Assembly (NCBI GenBank): GCA_003164135.1 | Contig: PLSD01000133.1 | Coordinates: 19,713 to 83,712, forward strand | Length of the DNA stretch: 64,000 bases | From: Acetobacteraceae bacterium | GTDB lineage: Bacteria; Pseudomonadota; Alphaproteobacteria; Acetobacterales; Acetobacteraceae | Reading direction: 5' to 3' | In this document: positions 1 to 8,343 of the stretch, piece after piece | Layout of the letters: each line of letters opens with the position of its first letter | Position numbering within the stretch: position 1 is the first letter of the stretch | The notes under the pieces: model-generated | Told to the model about the DNA's origin: nothing | Seen by the model: the letters and a program-made list of their open reading frames with translations, nothing else | Databases searched by the model: none | Position numbers and translations under genes: made by a program

Positions 1-169
1 CGCCTCCCGGCGCGACGGCCAGACCATCTGGTACGGCCTCTCCAGCCCACAGGCGCAAAAAATCCTGGAAACTCTTTTCCTGCTCTACTGTGCCCCGCAG
101 ACCGCAAGTACGGAACCTGCCGGCAGCATCTGTGCCCCCAATTCCTCCTCTCCCCAAACCATTACCTAG
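1..169 (+). CDS. ArsR-family regulator, BigR/SqrR-like, C-terminal end (5' partial)
   Basis: The reading frame is open from base 2 to TAG at 167-169 and the gene begins outside the window. The visible ~55 residues start in the winged-helix beta hairpin (RRDGQTIWYGLS) and run into the C-terminal helix (AQKILETLFLLYC), as at the end of ArsR/SmtB repressors. In the sulfide/persulfide sensors BigR and SqrR, the second of the two redox cysteines sits in this last helix, and the Cys in LLYC matches it. The genes immediately downstream (rhodanese, persulfide-dioxygenase-like hydrolase, TauE exporter) are the known BigR regulon type, so a repressor relieved by persulfide is inferred. The first sensing cysteine lies outside the window. 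Confidence 0.75.
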   Translation, partial: ASRRDGQTIWYGLSSPQAQKILETLFLLYCAPQTASTEPAGSICAPNSSSPQTIT

Positions 170-181
170 AAAGGCTAAAAA

Positions 182-520
182 ATGTTCTTCGGCTCAAAAA
201 AATCCGACCTGCGCGAATTCACCCCGGCGGAACTGCGTGACGCGATCACGGCAAACACCGTCACCGTGGTGGATGTCCGCGAGGCCGGGGAATTCGCCAG
301 CGGCCACATCCAGGGCGCGGTGCTCTTCCCGCTTTCCAGCTTCAACCCGGCATCCCTGCCGCAGGACCCAGCGCGCCCCGCCGTCCTGCATTGCGGCATC
401 GGCAAGCGCTCCCGCGCCGCGGCGGAAATGTGCAGCAAAGCCGGCGTTGAAATCGCCGGCCACCTCGCCGGCGGCATCTCCGCCTGGGCACAGGCCGGCC
501 TACCGGTCGTCCGGGGCTGA
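182..520 (+). CDS. Rhodanese-like sulfurtransferase
   Basis: This is a 112-residue single-domain rhodanese. It has the opening signature VVDVREAGEFASGHIQGA (about residues 29-46) and an active-site loop HCGIGKRS with the persulfide-forming Cys at residue 71. Such proteins move sulfane sulfur between glutathione persulfide, thiosulfate and protein thiols in the cytoplasm. It starts 12 bp after the regulator gene with AGAAAGG upstream of the ATG, so it is probably cotranscribed and part of the sulfide-response operon. Length is normal for a single-domain rhodanese. Confidence 0.9.
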   Translation: MFFGSKKSDLREFTPAELRDAITANTVTVVDVREAGEFASGHIQGAVLFPLSSFNPASLPQDPARPAVLHCGIGKRSRAAAEMCSKAGVEIAGHLAGGISAWAQAGLPVVRG

Positions 521-559
521 CCATCCTACCGAGCCGCGCCTAACATCAGGAAACGTCAC

Positions 560-1555
560 ATGCGCGTCATCTCTCTGGCACTCGCCGCCTGCCTCACGGC
601 AGGCCCGGCCGCCGCCCAGGCTCCGGCCAATTTCACCGTTGCCACCGGGCTGATCACCGACCAGAAGGCAGTCTTCGCCACGGTGGAGAGCGCGCATGTG
701 GTTCCCGCCCGCGCCCGTCTGGGCGGCACCATCGTCACCCTTTCCGTGCAGGATGGCGACACCGTTACCGCGGGCCAGACCCTCGCCCTCGTCGCCGCCC
801 CAGCCATGGCGCAGCAGTTGCAGGCGCTGGACGCCAACATCACCGGCCAGCGCGCGCAACTGGCCCAAACCAACATCGACCTTGCGCGCGCCCAACAGCT
901 TATCCATAGCGGCGCCATCGCTCGCTCCACCCTGGACCAGGCGCAAACTGCGCAAAGCGTCGCCTCCAGCAGCCTTAAATCACAAATCGCCGCCCGCGGT
1001 GCCCTGGCCCAGCAGATCGCCGAAGGCGCCGTGCTGGCACCTGTCTCCGGCCGCGTGCTGCTCACCCCGGTCACCCAAGGCACCGTCGTGGTCAGCGGCG
1101 ACACCATCGCCACGATCGCCCAGCAGGATTACGTCCTGCGCCTCGACGTGCCCGAATATCACGCCGATTTTTTGCACGTGGGCGACCCTGTCCGCATCGA
1201 TAACGGCAACGGCGGCACCCCCGCATTCGGCAAAATCACCCTGGTTTACCCGCAAATCCAAAACGGCCAGGTCGAGGCCGACGCCACCGCGCCCAACATC
1301 GGCAGCTATTTCACCGGCCAGCGCATCCAGGTCTGGGTTTTTGCCGGCCAGCGCCCCGGCCTCGTCATCCCCGCCTCCTTCATCGAATCCCGCTTCGGCC
1401 TGGATTACGTCGATCTGCAAACCAAGAACGGCCCGCCAATCGCGGTGCCAGTGCAGTGCGGCACGCCGCAGCCCACCCCCGCTTTGCCTGACGGCGTGGA
1501 AATCCTTTCCGGCCTGCATCCCGGCGAAGTCCTTACCGCCCCGGCCGCGCCATGA
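560..1555 (+). CDS. RND efflux periplasmic adaptor (membrane fusion protein)
   Basis: The 331-residue protein has a Sec signal peptide (MRVISLALAACLTAGPAAAQ). A biotinyl-lipoyl-like half (ARLGGTIVTLSVQDGDTV) and a second half (GAVLAPVSGRVL) flank a short helical hairpin rich in Gln/Ala, followed by a beta-barrel. This is the HlyD/AcrA-type adaptor that links an inner-membrane RND pump to an outer-membrane channel. An AGGAAA ribosome site precedes the ATG. Its stop overlaps the start of the RND pump gene by 4 bp, so the two are translationally coupled. No outer-membrane channel gene is present here. The substrate is unknown; the operon suggests a sulfur-related or thiol-related compound. Confidence 0.88.
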   Translation: MRVISLALAACLTAGPAAAQAPANFTVATGLITDQKAVFATVESAHVVPARARLGGTIVTLSVQDGDTVTAGQTLALVAAPAMAQQLQALDANITGQRAQLAQTNIDLARAQQLIHSGAIARSTLDQAQTAQSVASSSLKSQIAARGALAQQIAEGAVLAPVSGRVLLTPVTQGTVVVSGDTIATIAQQDYVLRLDVPEYHADFLHVGDPVRIDNGNGGTPAFGKITLVYPQIQNGQVEADATAPNIGSYFTGQRIQVWVFAGQRPGLVIPASFIESRFGLDYVDLQTKNGPPIAVPVQCGTPQPTPALPDGVEILSGLHPGEVLTAPAAP

Positions 1556-4500
1556 ACCTCGGCATCTCCGGCGCACTGACCAAGCGCTTCATCCGCTCGC
1601 CTCTCTCCCCGCTCTTCCTCATCGCCGCGCTGATAGCCGGCATGATCGCGCTCATCACCATCCCGCGCGAGGAAGACCCGCAAATTCACGTCCCGATGGT
1701 CGACGTCATGGTCAACACCGACGGCCTGAAGGCCGGCGACGGCGTTGAACTCGTCACCAAGCCGCTGGAAACCATCCTGCGCGCCATCCCCGGCGTCGAG
1801 CATATCTACAGCACCAGCGTCGACAACCACGTCACCGTCACCGCCCGCTTCCTCGTCGGCACCAACGAGGACAAAGCCGTCCTCCTGGTCAACGACAAAA
1901 TCCGCGACAATCTCGACCGTATCCCCATCGGCATCCCCGTACCCCTGATCGTCGGCCGCGGTATTGACGATGTCGCCATCGTCACCCTCACCCTCACGCC
2001 AAGACCCGCCGCCGCATCGCAGTGGGACGAAGCCGGCCTGACCCAGCTTGCGCAAAAACTCCAAGGCGAGCTCATCAAAGTTCCCAACGTCGGCCTCACC
2101 TACATCGCCGGCGAAGACCCCGAACAAATCCGCATCGAACCCGATCCGGAAAAACTCATGCTCTACGGCGTCACCCTGCAGCAGCTCGTCGGCCGCGTGC
2201 AGGAAGCCAACCAAACTTTTTCCGCCGGCATGATGCGCAACGATGGCCAGATGCAGGGCGTGGACGCCGGCCACACCCTCACCGGGGTGCCGGACATCGG
2301 CCTGCTCCTCGTCACCACGCGCGACAATCGCCCTATCTATGTGCATGACGTCGCCCAGGTCGTCTTTGGCCCCGCCCCACTGGAACAACGCGTCTGGGCG
2401 CTCAACCGCACGCAGGGCGGCTGGAACCAATCCCCCGCCGTCACCCTCGCCATCGCCAAAGTCAGCGGCGCCAACGCCGTCACCGTCTCGCAAGCCGTGC
2501 TCGCGCAGGTCAAAATCCTGCAAGGCCAGCTCATCCCCGCTGACATCAACGTCCAGATCACCCGCGACTACGGCCAGACTGCGACGCAAAAAGCCAACGA
2601 ACTGCTGTTCCATCTCGCCGTCGCCACCGTCTCCATCGTCGTCCTCATCGGCTTCGCGCTCGGCTGGCGCGAGGCCGCCGTCACCGCCGTGGTCATCCCC
2701 ACCACCATCCTGCTCACCCTCTTCGCGGCTGAAATGATGGGCTTCACGATCAACCGCATCTCCCTGTTCGCGCTCATCTTCTCCATCGGTATTCTCGTCG
2801 ACGACGCCATCGTCGTGGTCGAAAGCATCACCCGCCATTGGGCGATGAATGACGGCCGGCCTCGCCTCCAGGCCGCCATCGAGGCCGTGGCCGAAGTCGG
2901 CAACCCAACCATCGTCGCCACCCTCACGGTGGTCACGGCACTACTGCCCATGCTCTTCGTCAGTGGCCTCATGGGCCCCTACATGTCGCCCATCCCGGCG
3001 GTCGCCTCCGCCGCCATGGCGTTCTCCTTCTTCGTCGCCCTCATCATCGCCCCCTGGCTGATGATGAAAATCGCCGGCAAGGAAGGAAACGCGACAGCCC
3101 ATCCCACCGAGAGCCGGCTGTCACGCCTCTACATCCGCCTCGCCACGCCAATTCTGAAAACCCGCAAGACTGCGCTGCGTTTTCTGCTATTGGTCGGCGT
3201 CGCCACGCTGCTCGCCTGCTCGATGTTCTATTTCGACCTCGTCAAGGTCAAACTCCTGCCATTTGACAACAAATCCGAGCTGGACGTCGTCCTCAACCTT
3301 GCCCCCGGCGCCTCGCTGGAGGACACCGAGCGCACCCTTTTCGCAGCCGCGCGGATCGCCGGTCAGGTGCCGGAAGTCACCTCCATGCAGGTCTACGCCG
3401 GTACCGCCGCCCCCTTCGACTTCAACGGCCTGGTCCGCCACTACTACGCCCGCCAATCGCCCGAACTAGGCGAATTGCACATCGTGCTGATCAACAAAAA
3501 CGACCGCTCGCGTGAATCCCACGCCATCGCCGTCGACCTGCGTAAAAAACTCGACACCGGCCTCACCCTACCCCCCGGCGGCGTCATCAAAGTCGTCGAA
3601 GTCCCGCCCGGCCCACCGGTCATCGCCGCCCTGCTCGCGGAAATCTACGGCCCCAACCAGGAAATCCGCCGCGCCGAAGCCGAGCGCGTAAAAACCATCT
3701 TCAAATCCATCCCCTTCATCGTCGATGTTGACGACAGCTACGGCCTGCCGCCGCCACGCCTCAACATCACCGTGGACCAGGACGAGCTCGAATATTTCCA
3801 CGTGCAGCAGAGCGACGTGAACGCCACGCTGAAAGACCTCTTCACCGGCACCGGCATCGGCTACTCTTACCGCGGGCCAGACCGTCCACCGCTGGAAATC
3901 GCCATCGGCCTGCCCAAGTCCGGCCTCACCTGGAACCAGTCCCTCGCCGATACGCCCATTCCCGCCGACGCTCTCCCCGGCGCGCGCGGCGTCGTGGAAC
4001 TCGGCCAGGTGGTCAATGTCACCGACACCCAAGGCTCCCCCGCCATCTACCGCCGCGACGGTCATTTCGCCGACATGGTCACCGGCGAACTCGCCGGCCA
4101 GTTCGAAGCCCCGATCTACGGCATGTTCGCCGTGGACAAGGCCGTCGAAAAAGCCAATTGGGGCGCGCTGCAAAAACCCGATATCCGTTTCTTCAGCCAG
4201 CCTAACGACGAATCCAAACCCTCCCTGCTCTGGGACGGCGAATGGCAGATCACTTACGTCACTTTCCGCGACATGGGCATCGCCTTCGGTGTGGCGATCC
4301 TCGGCATCTACGTCCTGGTCGTCGCCCAGTTCGGCAGCTTCAAACTGCCGCTGGTGGTACTCACCCCCATCCCGCTCACCCTCATCGGCATCATGTTCGG
4401 CCACTGGCTGCTAAACGCCGACTTCACCGCCACCTCGATGATCGGTTTCATCGCGCTGGCCGGCATTATCGTGCGCAACTCCATCCTGCTGGTGGACTTC

Positions 4501-4758
4501 ATCCGCCACCGCCAAAGCTCCGGCCGCCCCCTGCGCGCCGTGCTGCTGGAAGCCGGTGCCATCCGCGCCAAGCCCATCCTGCTCACCGCACTGGCCGCCA
4601 TGATCAGCGCCGCCACCATCCTCTCCGACCCGATCTTCCAGGGTCTTGCTACCTCGCTATTGTTCGGCCTGGCGTCTTCAACGCTTCTAACCCTGCTGGT
4701 CATCCCCGCCATCTACATCGTCCTGCGTGACGACGGAAAACCCGCCAATGCCAAATAA
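1552..4758 (+). CDS. RND-family efflux transporter permease subunit
   Basis: At 1068 residues it has the normal length for an HAE/AcrB-like pump. An N-terminal transmembrane helix is followed by the porter motif IPREEDPQI. The TM4 acidic pair needed for proton coupling is seen in GILVDDAIVVVES, and a second block of helices lies near the C-terminus (IALAGIIVRNSILLVDFI). It starts inside the adaptor gene (ATGA overlap) and its end overlaps the next gene, so it belongs to the operon. Placement between a rhodanese and a persulfide-dioxygenase-like protein is unusual for RND pumps and suggests export of a sulfur-stress product. That role is inference; a divergent drug/metal pump is the alternative. 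Confidence 0.9.
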   Translation: MNLGISGALTKRFIRSPLSPLFLIAALIAGMIALITIPREEDPQIHVPMVDVMVNTDGLKAGDGVELVTKPLETILRAIPGVEHIYSTSVDNHVTVTARFLVGTNEDKAVLLVNDKIRDNLDRIPIGIPVPLIVGRGIDDVAIVTLTLTPRPAAASQWDEAGLTQLAQKLQGELIKVPNVGLTYIAGEDPEQIRIEPDPEKLMLYGVTLQQLVGRVQEANQTFSAGMMRNDGQMQGVDAGHTLTGVPDIGLLLVTTRDNRPIYVHDVAQVVFGPAPLEQRVWALNRTQGGWNQSPAVTLAIAKVSGANAVTVSQAVLAQVKILQGQLIPADINVQITRDYGQTATQKANELLFHLAVATVSIVVLIGFALGWREAAVTAVVIPTTILLTLFAAEMMGFTINRISLFALIFSIGILVDDAIVVVESITRHWAMNDGRPRLQAAIEAVAEVGNPTIVATLTVVTALLPMLFVSGLMGPYMSPIPAVASAAMAFSFFVALIIAPWLMMKIAGKEGNATAHPTESRLSRLYIRLATPILKTRKTALRFLLLVGVATLLACSMFYFDLVKVKLLPFDNKSELDVVLNLAPGASLEDTERTLFAAARIAGQVPEVTSMQVYAGTAAPFDFNGLVRHYYARQSPELGELHIVLINKNDRSRESHAIAVDLRKKLDTGLTLPPGGVIKVVEVPPGPPVIAALLAEIYGPNQEIRRAEAERVKTIFKSIPFIVDVDDSYGLPPPRLNITVDQDELEYFHVQQSDVNATLKDLFTGTGIGYSYRGPDRPPLEIAIGLPKSGLTWNQSLADTPIPADALPGARGVVELGQVVNVTDTQGSPAIYRRDGHFADMVTGELAGQFEAPIYGMFAVDKAVEKANWGALQKPDIRFFSQPNDESKPSLLWDGEWQITYVTFRDMGIAFGVAILGIYVLVVAQFGSFKLPLVVLTPIPLTLIGIMFGHWLLNADFTATSMIGFIALAGIIVRNSILLVDFIRHRQSSGRPLRAVLLEAGAIRAKPILLTALAAMISAATILSDPIFQGLATSLLFGLASSTLLTLLVIPAIYIVLRDDGKPANAK

Positions 4759-5680
4759 CCCCACCGACCCAAACCTCGCCACGGCCACGCAACAAATTCT
4801 CCAGGCGCAACAAGCCCCACGTCTGCATGTGCAAAGCTTCTTCGACGAAGCCACCTTCACCGCCAGCCACGTTGTGCATGACCCCGCCACAATGCGCGGC
4901 GCGGTGATTGACTGCGTGCTGGATTTCGACACCGCCTCCGGCCGCACCTCCACCACTTCGGCCCACGCGCTCATCGCCTACCTCCGCACTACCGGCATCA
5001 CGCTGGACTGGCTGCTGGAAACCCACGCCCACGCCGACCATCTCTCTGCCGCGCCCTACATCCAAAAACATTGCGGCGGCCAGCTCGCCATCGGCCGTGA
5101 CATCATCACCGTGCAAAAAGTCTTCGGCAAAATCTTCAACCTTGGCGACGAATTCGCCCGCGACGGCTCGCAGTTCAACCATCTGTTCACCGACGGCGAC
5201 ACTTTCGCCATCGGCACCATTCCCGCCATCGCCCTGCACGTCCCCGGCCACACCCCGGCTGACCTCACCTACATCATCGGCGACGCCGCCTTCATCGGCG
5301 ACACCTTGTTCATGCCCGACTACGGCACCGCCCGCACCGATTTCCCCGGCGGCGACGCCCGCCAGCTCTACCGCTCCATCCGCCGCCTGCTCGCTCTGCC
5401 CGCCACCACCCGGCTATTCCTCTGCCACGACTACAAAACTCCCGGCCGCGATACCTACGCCTGGGAAACCACCGTCGAGGCCGAGCGCAGCAGCAACATC
5501 CACGTCCATGACGGAATCACCGAGGACGCTTTCCACGCCATGCGCACCGCCCGCGACGCCACTCTGGACATGCCAAAACTCATTCTCCCCTCGGTACAGA
5601 TCAACATCCGCGGCGGCCGCCTGCCCCCGCCGGAAGACAATGGCACCAGCTATCTCAAACTCCCGCTGAACCTGCTGTGA
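4748..5680 (+). CDS. Metallo-beta-lactamase-fold hydrolase, persulfide dioxygenase / Blh-like
   Basis: The zinc/iron motif ETHAHADH gives metal ligands H93, H95, D97 and H98. Further metal-binding elements are VPGHTPADLTY, FIGDTLFMPDYG and the late FLCHDY. The DYGTARTDFPGGDA segment is typical of the ETHE1/Blh branch, which oxidises glutathione persulfide to sulfite with mononuclear iron. The ATG at 4748 is preferred over an upstream in-frame GTG at 4727. It overlaps the RND stop, and its own stop overlaps the next start, so coupling is tight. A sulfite exporter follows, which fits a persulfide-to-sulfite route. Length is 310 residues. Confidence 0.88.
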   Translation: MPNNPTDPNLATATQQILQAQQAPRLHVQSFFDEATFTASHVVHDPATMRGAVIDCVLDFDTASGRTSTTSAHALIAYLRTTGITLDWLLETHAHADHLSAAPYIQKHCGGQLAIGRDIITVQKVFGKIFNLGDEFARDGSQFNHLFTDGDTFAIGTIPAIALHVPGHTPADLTYIIGDAAFIGDTLFMPDYGTARTDFPGGDARQLYRSIRRLLALPATTRLFLCHDYKTPGRDTYAWETTVEAERSSNIHVHDGITEDAFHAMRTARDATLDMPKLILPSVQINIRGGRLPPPEDNGTSYLKLPLNLL

Positions 5681-6477
5681 TCCTCTCCCCGCTGCAATTC
5701 GGCCTGGGCGGCTTTTCCGGCATCCTGGTCGGCTTCACCCTCGGCCTGATCGGCGGCGGCGGCTCCATCCTCGCGGTGCCGCTCATCCTCTACCTCGTCG
5801 GCATCAAAAACCCGCACATCGCCATCGGCACCAGCGCCCTGGCGGTTGCAGCCAATGCCGCCACCGGCCTGTTCAACCACGCCCGCGCCGGCACCGTACG
5901 CTGGCAATGTGGCGGCGTCTACGCCGTGGCAGGTATCGCCGGCGCCCTACTCGGGTCCACCGCTGGCAAAGCCTTCAACGGCCAAAAACTACTGTTTCTC
6001 TTCGCTTTGCTCATGCTGGTCGTGGGCATCCTCATGCTGCGCGGCCGCCGCAATCCCGGCAACCCAGCCGCCCAATGCGAGCGCCGCAACGCCCCCAAAG
6101 TGCTAAGTTTCGGCTTCGCCACCGGCCTGTTCTCCGGCTTCTTCGGCATCGGCGGCGGCTTCCTCATCGTCCCCGGCCTCATCGCCGCCACCGGCATGCC
6201 CGTGCTCAACGCCGTCGGCACCTCACTGGTCGCCGTCACCGCCTTCGGCCTCACCACTGCCGCCAACTACGCGCTCTCCGGCCTGATCAACTGGCCACTC
6301 GCCGGCGTGTTCATCCTCGGCGGCTTCATCGGCAGTTTCGGTGGCATGCGCACAGCCAAATGCCTATCGGGCACCACCGGCCACCTCACCGTGGTCTTCG
6401 CAATCCTGATTTTCGCCGTCGCCGCCTACATGCTCTACCGCAGCGCGGCCGCGTTGGGGATTAACCTCTCAAGCTAA
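5677..6477 (+). CDS. TauE/SafE family sulfite exporter
   Basis: The 266-residue polytopic membrane protein contains two copies of the family core: GFTLGLIGGGGSILAVPLIL near the N-terminus and GLFSGFFGIGGGFLIVPGLIA in the middle. About eight hydrophobic segments are visible. The family exports sulfite, sulfonates or similar organic anions. It starts with GTG, overlapping the stop of the persulfide-dioxygenase-like gene (GTGA), and closes the operon. In bigR operons a membrane protein of this family is the expected sulfite exit route after persulfide oxidation. Confidence 0.88.
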   Translation: MILSPLQFGLGGFSGILVGFTLGLIGGGGSILAVPLILYLVGIKNPHIAIGTSALAVAANAATGLFNHARAGTVRWQCGGVYAVAGIAGALLGSTAGKAFNGQKLLFLFALLMLVVGILMLRGRRNPGNPAAQCERRNAPKVLSFGFATGLFSGFFGIGGGFLIVPGLIAATGMPVLNAVGTSLVAVTAFGLTTAANYALSGLINWPLAGVFILGGFIGSFGGMRTAKCLSGTTGHLTVVFAILIFAVAAYMLYRSAAALGINLSS

Positions 6478-6493
6478 GCAAGGCCAAGGGGCG
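6476..6493. repeat. Half of a dispersed palindromic element (REP-like)
   Basis: The 18 bases TAAGCAAGGCCAAGGGGC immediately after the tauE stop recur exactly at 40399-40416, where they form the left arm of a full hairpin. Here the right arm is missing and the sequence changes into IS21-related DNA, so the element looks truncated by an old insertion or deletion. Confidence 0.6.
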
Positions 6494-6509
6494 TGGAGCC
6501 ACTTATATA

Positions 6510-6666
6510 GAACCAGCGGCACGAAGGTTCTGCGGCCGCTGGTCTGCTGCTCACGCTGCCGATCAGCCTTCCAGCAGCGGACAAACGCCGCCACCCGCCC
6601 ATAGGAACCATCATAACCCAGCGCGGCAAGGTCAGCGTACGGCTGCTTCGTTGTGCGCCGGGGAGG
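6510..6666 (-). pseudogene. IS21-family transposase (IstA) fragment
   Basis: On the minus strand one frame reads ALGYDGSYGRVAAFVRCWKA and then GRRTFVPL, the block that precedes the DDE core in IstA of IS21-type elements. The frame starts after a TAA at 6667-6669. After FVPL the family sequence (normally continuing to a PGEAFQFDWS-like motif) breaks off. Only about 50 codons remain, so the piece is a non-functional scar. Identification rests on recognising the motif, not on a search. Confidence 0.65.
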
Positions 6667-6675
6667 TTAAAACAT

Positions 6676-6730
6676 GGGTCAGTTCTCAGTGAAAATTTCC
6701 GACACTCCCGGGTTAGATCCCAGTGGAAAT
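6676..6730. repeat. Direct repeats of an IS21-type element end
   Basis: Two imperfect 21-bp copies, GGGTCAGTTCTCAGTGAAAAT (6676-6696) and a second at 6710-6730, lie next to the istA fragment. Such multiple GGGTCAG-type repeats are a known feature of IS21-family termini. Confidence 0.5.
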
Positions 6731-7042
6731 CAACAATCTCGGCCAAATTCGGAACGGGGCTGAAGATTCAATCAAACCAACCACATGCACCCCGCCTCAC
6801 GGCGGTGCTTTTATCTGGCAATCGCGTCCAGTCCCGGTTTCCTGACCTGAGACCAATTTTCTGCGCCGGCATTTTTTCGCCGCCGTTGACACCCTTCATG
6901 TGGCGAACCATGACGGTCGGCGTTGAACCAGAGAACCTCACCGAGCGGGTTTCAGTCCGGGCCCTGAGTAACAAATCCGGACTCATGGTTAGCGGTCTGA
7001 CCCAGGCAGACACGGTCTACGGCGGTGCGGCATTCATCCTGG
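6731..7042. other. Gap between the sulfide operon and the sulfatase locus
   Basis: No convincing gene is seen. A GC hairpin followed by TTTT (GCACCCCGCC ... GGCGGTGCTTTT, near 6786-6812) may act as a terminator. A plus-strand frame beginning at 6805 is open for 88 codons and runs into the 3' end of the convergent maturase gene, but it has no recognisable domain or clear ribosome site. The stretch may be more IS-derived DNA. Confidence 0.4.
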
Positions 7043-8284
7043 TTAAGCCAGCGGCGCCTGCATGCGCATAACCAATGCCGGGTCGCGCCCTGCCCGCAGT
7101 AGCGCGGCCAAAGTCTTCAGCCAGGGCGTCACATGGTCGAGGTAATGCATGTAGCCCTCGCACAGATAATTCAGCCCCGCCTCGCCATCTTTGGTGGTGA
7201 GGAAACGGTGCTTGGGGCAGCCGCCCCAGCATAGTTCCAGATGCGCGCAGGATTTGCACTGGCCCGGCAGCGTTTCATGCTTGGCCTTGCCGAATTCCTG
7301 CTGGCGGGTGGAATCGATCATCGCCGCCAGGCCATCCGTGGTGAGGTTACCGAGCTTGTATTCGGGGTAAGTGAAATGGTCGCAGGAATAGACATCGCCG
7401 TTATGCTCGACGGTAAGCGCGCGGCCACACTCCTTCTGGTGCACGCAGACCACGCCCGGCTGGTTCATCAGCCCGGCCAGTGACCACTCGAAGTTCATGA
7501 TGAACACGCGGCCGACATCGGTTTTGCGCCAGTCCTCGAAGACGGTGGCCAGGAAGCGGCCCCAGTCCCCGGGGGCCACGGTAAATTCGGCCAGTTCAGC
7601 CGTACCGCCGCCGGGGCCTTCGAGGTCAAATCCCTTGCCGGCGTAGTCCTTGTCCGCCAGGCGCTCGACCACGGGGGTGAACTGGATGAATTCTACGCCA
7701 TGCTCCTTGAGGAAGCGGTACACGGCGAGCGGTTGCTGCGAGGAATGGGCATCGACGCAAGCGAGTACGTTGTAGTTGGCGCCATGGCGCTGCAGCCGCT
7801 CAAGCGCCGCCATCACCAGATGGTGCGAGGGCGCGCCGGAACGGTAGCGGCGGTAGCGGTCATGGATCTCGGCCGGGCCGTCCAGGCTCAGCCCAACGAG
7901 GAAACCGTTCTCGGCGAGGAATTTGGCCCAGTCCTCGTCGATGAGCGTGCCATTGGTCTGGAAGCTGTTCTCGATCTTGCGCCCGGCACCGTATTGGCGC
8001 TGCAACTCCAGCGCGCGCTGGTAGAAGGGGATGCCGAGCAGCGTGGGCTCGCCGCCCTGCCAGGGGAACAGCACGGAAAGATGCGCCGGCGTGGCGGCGA
8101 TAGTGTTGCGGATATAGGCCTCCAGCACCTCCGGCGACATGCGGCGCGTTTCCCGTTTGGGAAACAACGCCTCCTTCTCCAGGTAGAAGCAGTAGGTGCA
8201 GTCCAGGTTGCAGGCCGGGCCGGAAGGCTTGGCCATGAGGTGGAAGGCGCTGGCGCTGGGGGGTGCAGTTTCTATATCACTCAT
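7043..8284 (-). CDS. Anaerobic-type sulfatase-maturating enzyme (radical SAM, anSME)
   Basis: The 413-residue protein carries the radical-SAM cluster motif CNLDCTYC (C25, C29, C32). Its C-terminal Cys-rich SPASM part (CVHQKECGRALTVEHNGDVYSCD region and CKSCAHLELCWGGCPKHR) holds two auxiliary [4Fe-4S] clusters. anSMEs oxidise the active-site Cys or Ser of sulfatases to formylglycine in the cytoplasm before export. It is the last gene of the receptor-sulfatase-sulfatase-maturase series on the minus strand, separated from the first sulfatase by a hairpin. Its targets are presumably the two adjacent sulfatases, both of which carry a Cys at the modification site. Confidence 0.93.
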   Translation of the reverse strand: MSDIETAPPSASAFHLMAKPSGPACNLDCTYCFYLEKEALFPKRETRRMSPEVLEAYIRNTIAATPAHLSVLFPWQGGEPTLLGIPFYQRALELQRQYGAGRKIENSFQTNGTLIDEDWAKFLAENGFLVGLSLDGPAEIHDRYRRYRSGAPSHHLVMAALERLQRHGANYNVLACVDAHSSQQPLAVYRFLKEHGVEFIQFTPVVERLADKDYAGKGFDLEGPGGGTAELAEFTVAPGDWGRFLATVFEDWRKTDVGRVFIMNFEWSLAGLMNQPGVVCVHQKECGRALTVEHNGDVYSCDHFTYPEYKLGNLTTDGLAAMIDSTRQQEFGKAKHETLPGQCKSCAHLELCWGGCPKHRFLTTKDGEAGLNYLCEGYMHYLDHVTPWLKTLAALLRAGRDPALVMRMQAPLA

Positions 8285-8304
8285 GTAGTGTTAATAGGAA
8301 AATT

Positions 8305-8329
8305 GCCCGCCCCCGTAAAGAGGGCGGGC
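8305..8329. terminator. Intercistronic hairpin between sulfatase 1 and maturase
   Basis: Perfect 8-bp arms GCCCGCCC and GGGCGGGC enclose a 9-base loop in the 59-bp gap. No U-tract follows on the minus strand. It may be a processing or stabilising hairpin that lowers maturase expression relative to sulfatase rather than a full terminator. Confidence 0.55.
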
Positions 8330-8343
8330 GGTGTGAGGGCAGG

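Noticed and set aside
1405..2838. 477-codon minus-strand frame opposite the RND genes
   Set aside because: Asp/Gly/His-rich with no recognisable motif; the RND pump on the plus strand is certain.
4727..4747. Upstream GTG as the start of the persulfide-dioxygenase-like gene
   Set aside because: The ATG at 4748 overlaps the RND stop and matches the coupling pattern of the operon; the extra seven residues have no support.
6805..7071. 88-codon plus-strand frame running into the maturase gene
   Set aside because: No recognisable family, no clear ribosome site, and its 3' end overlaps the C-terminal codons of the convergent radical-SAM gene; left as unassigned.
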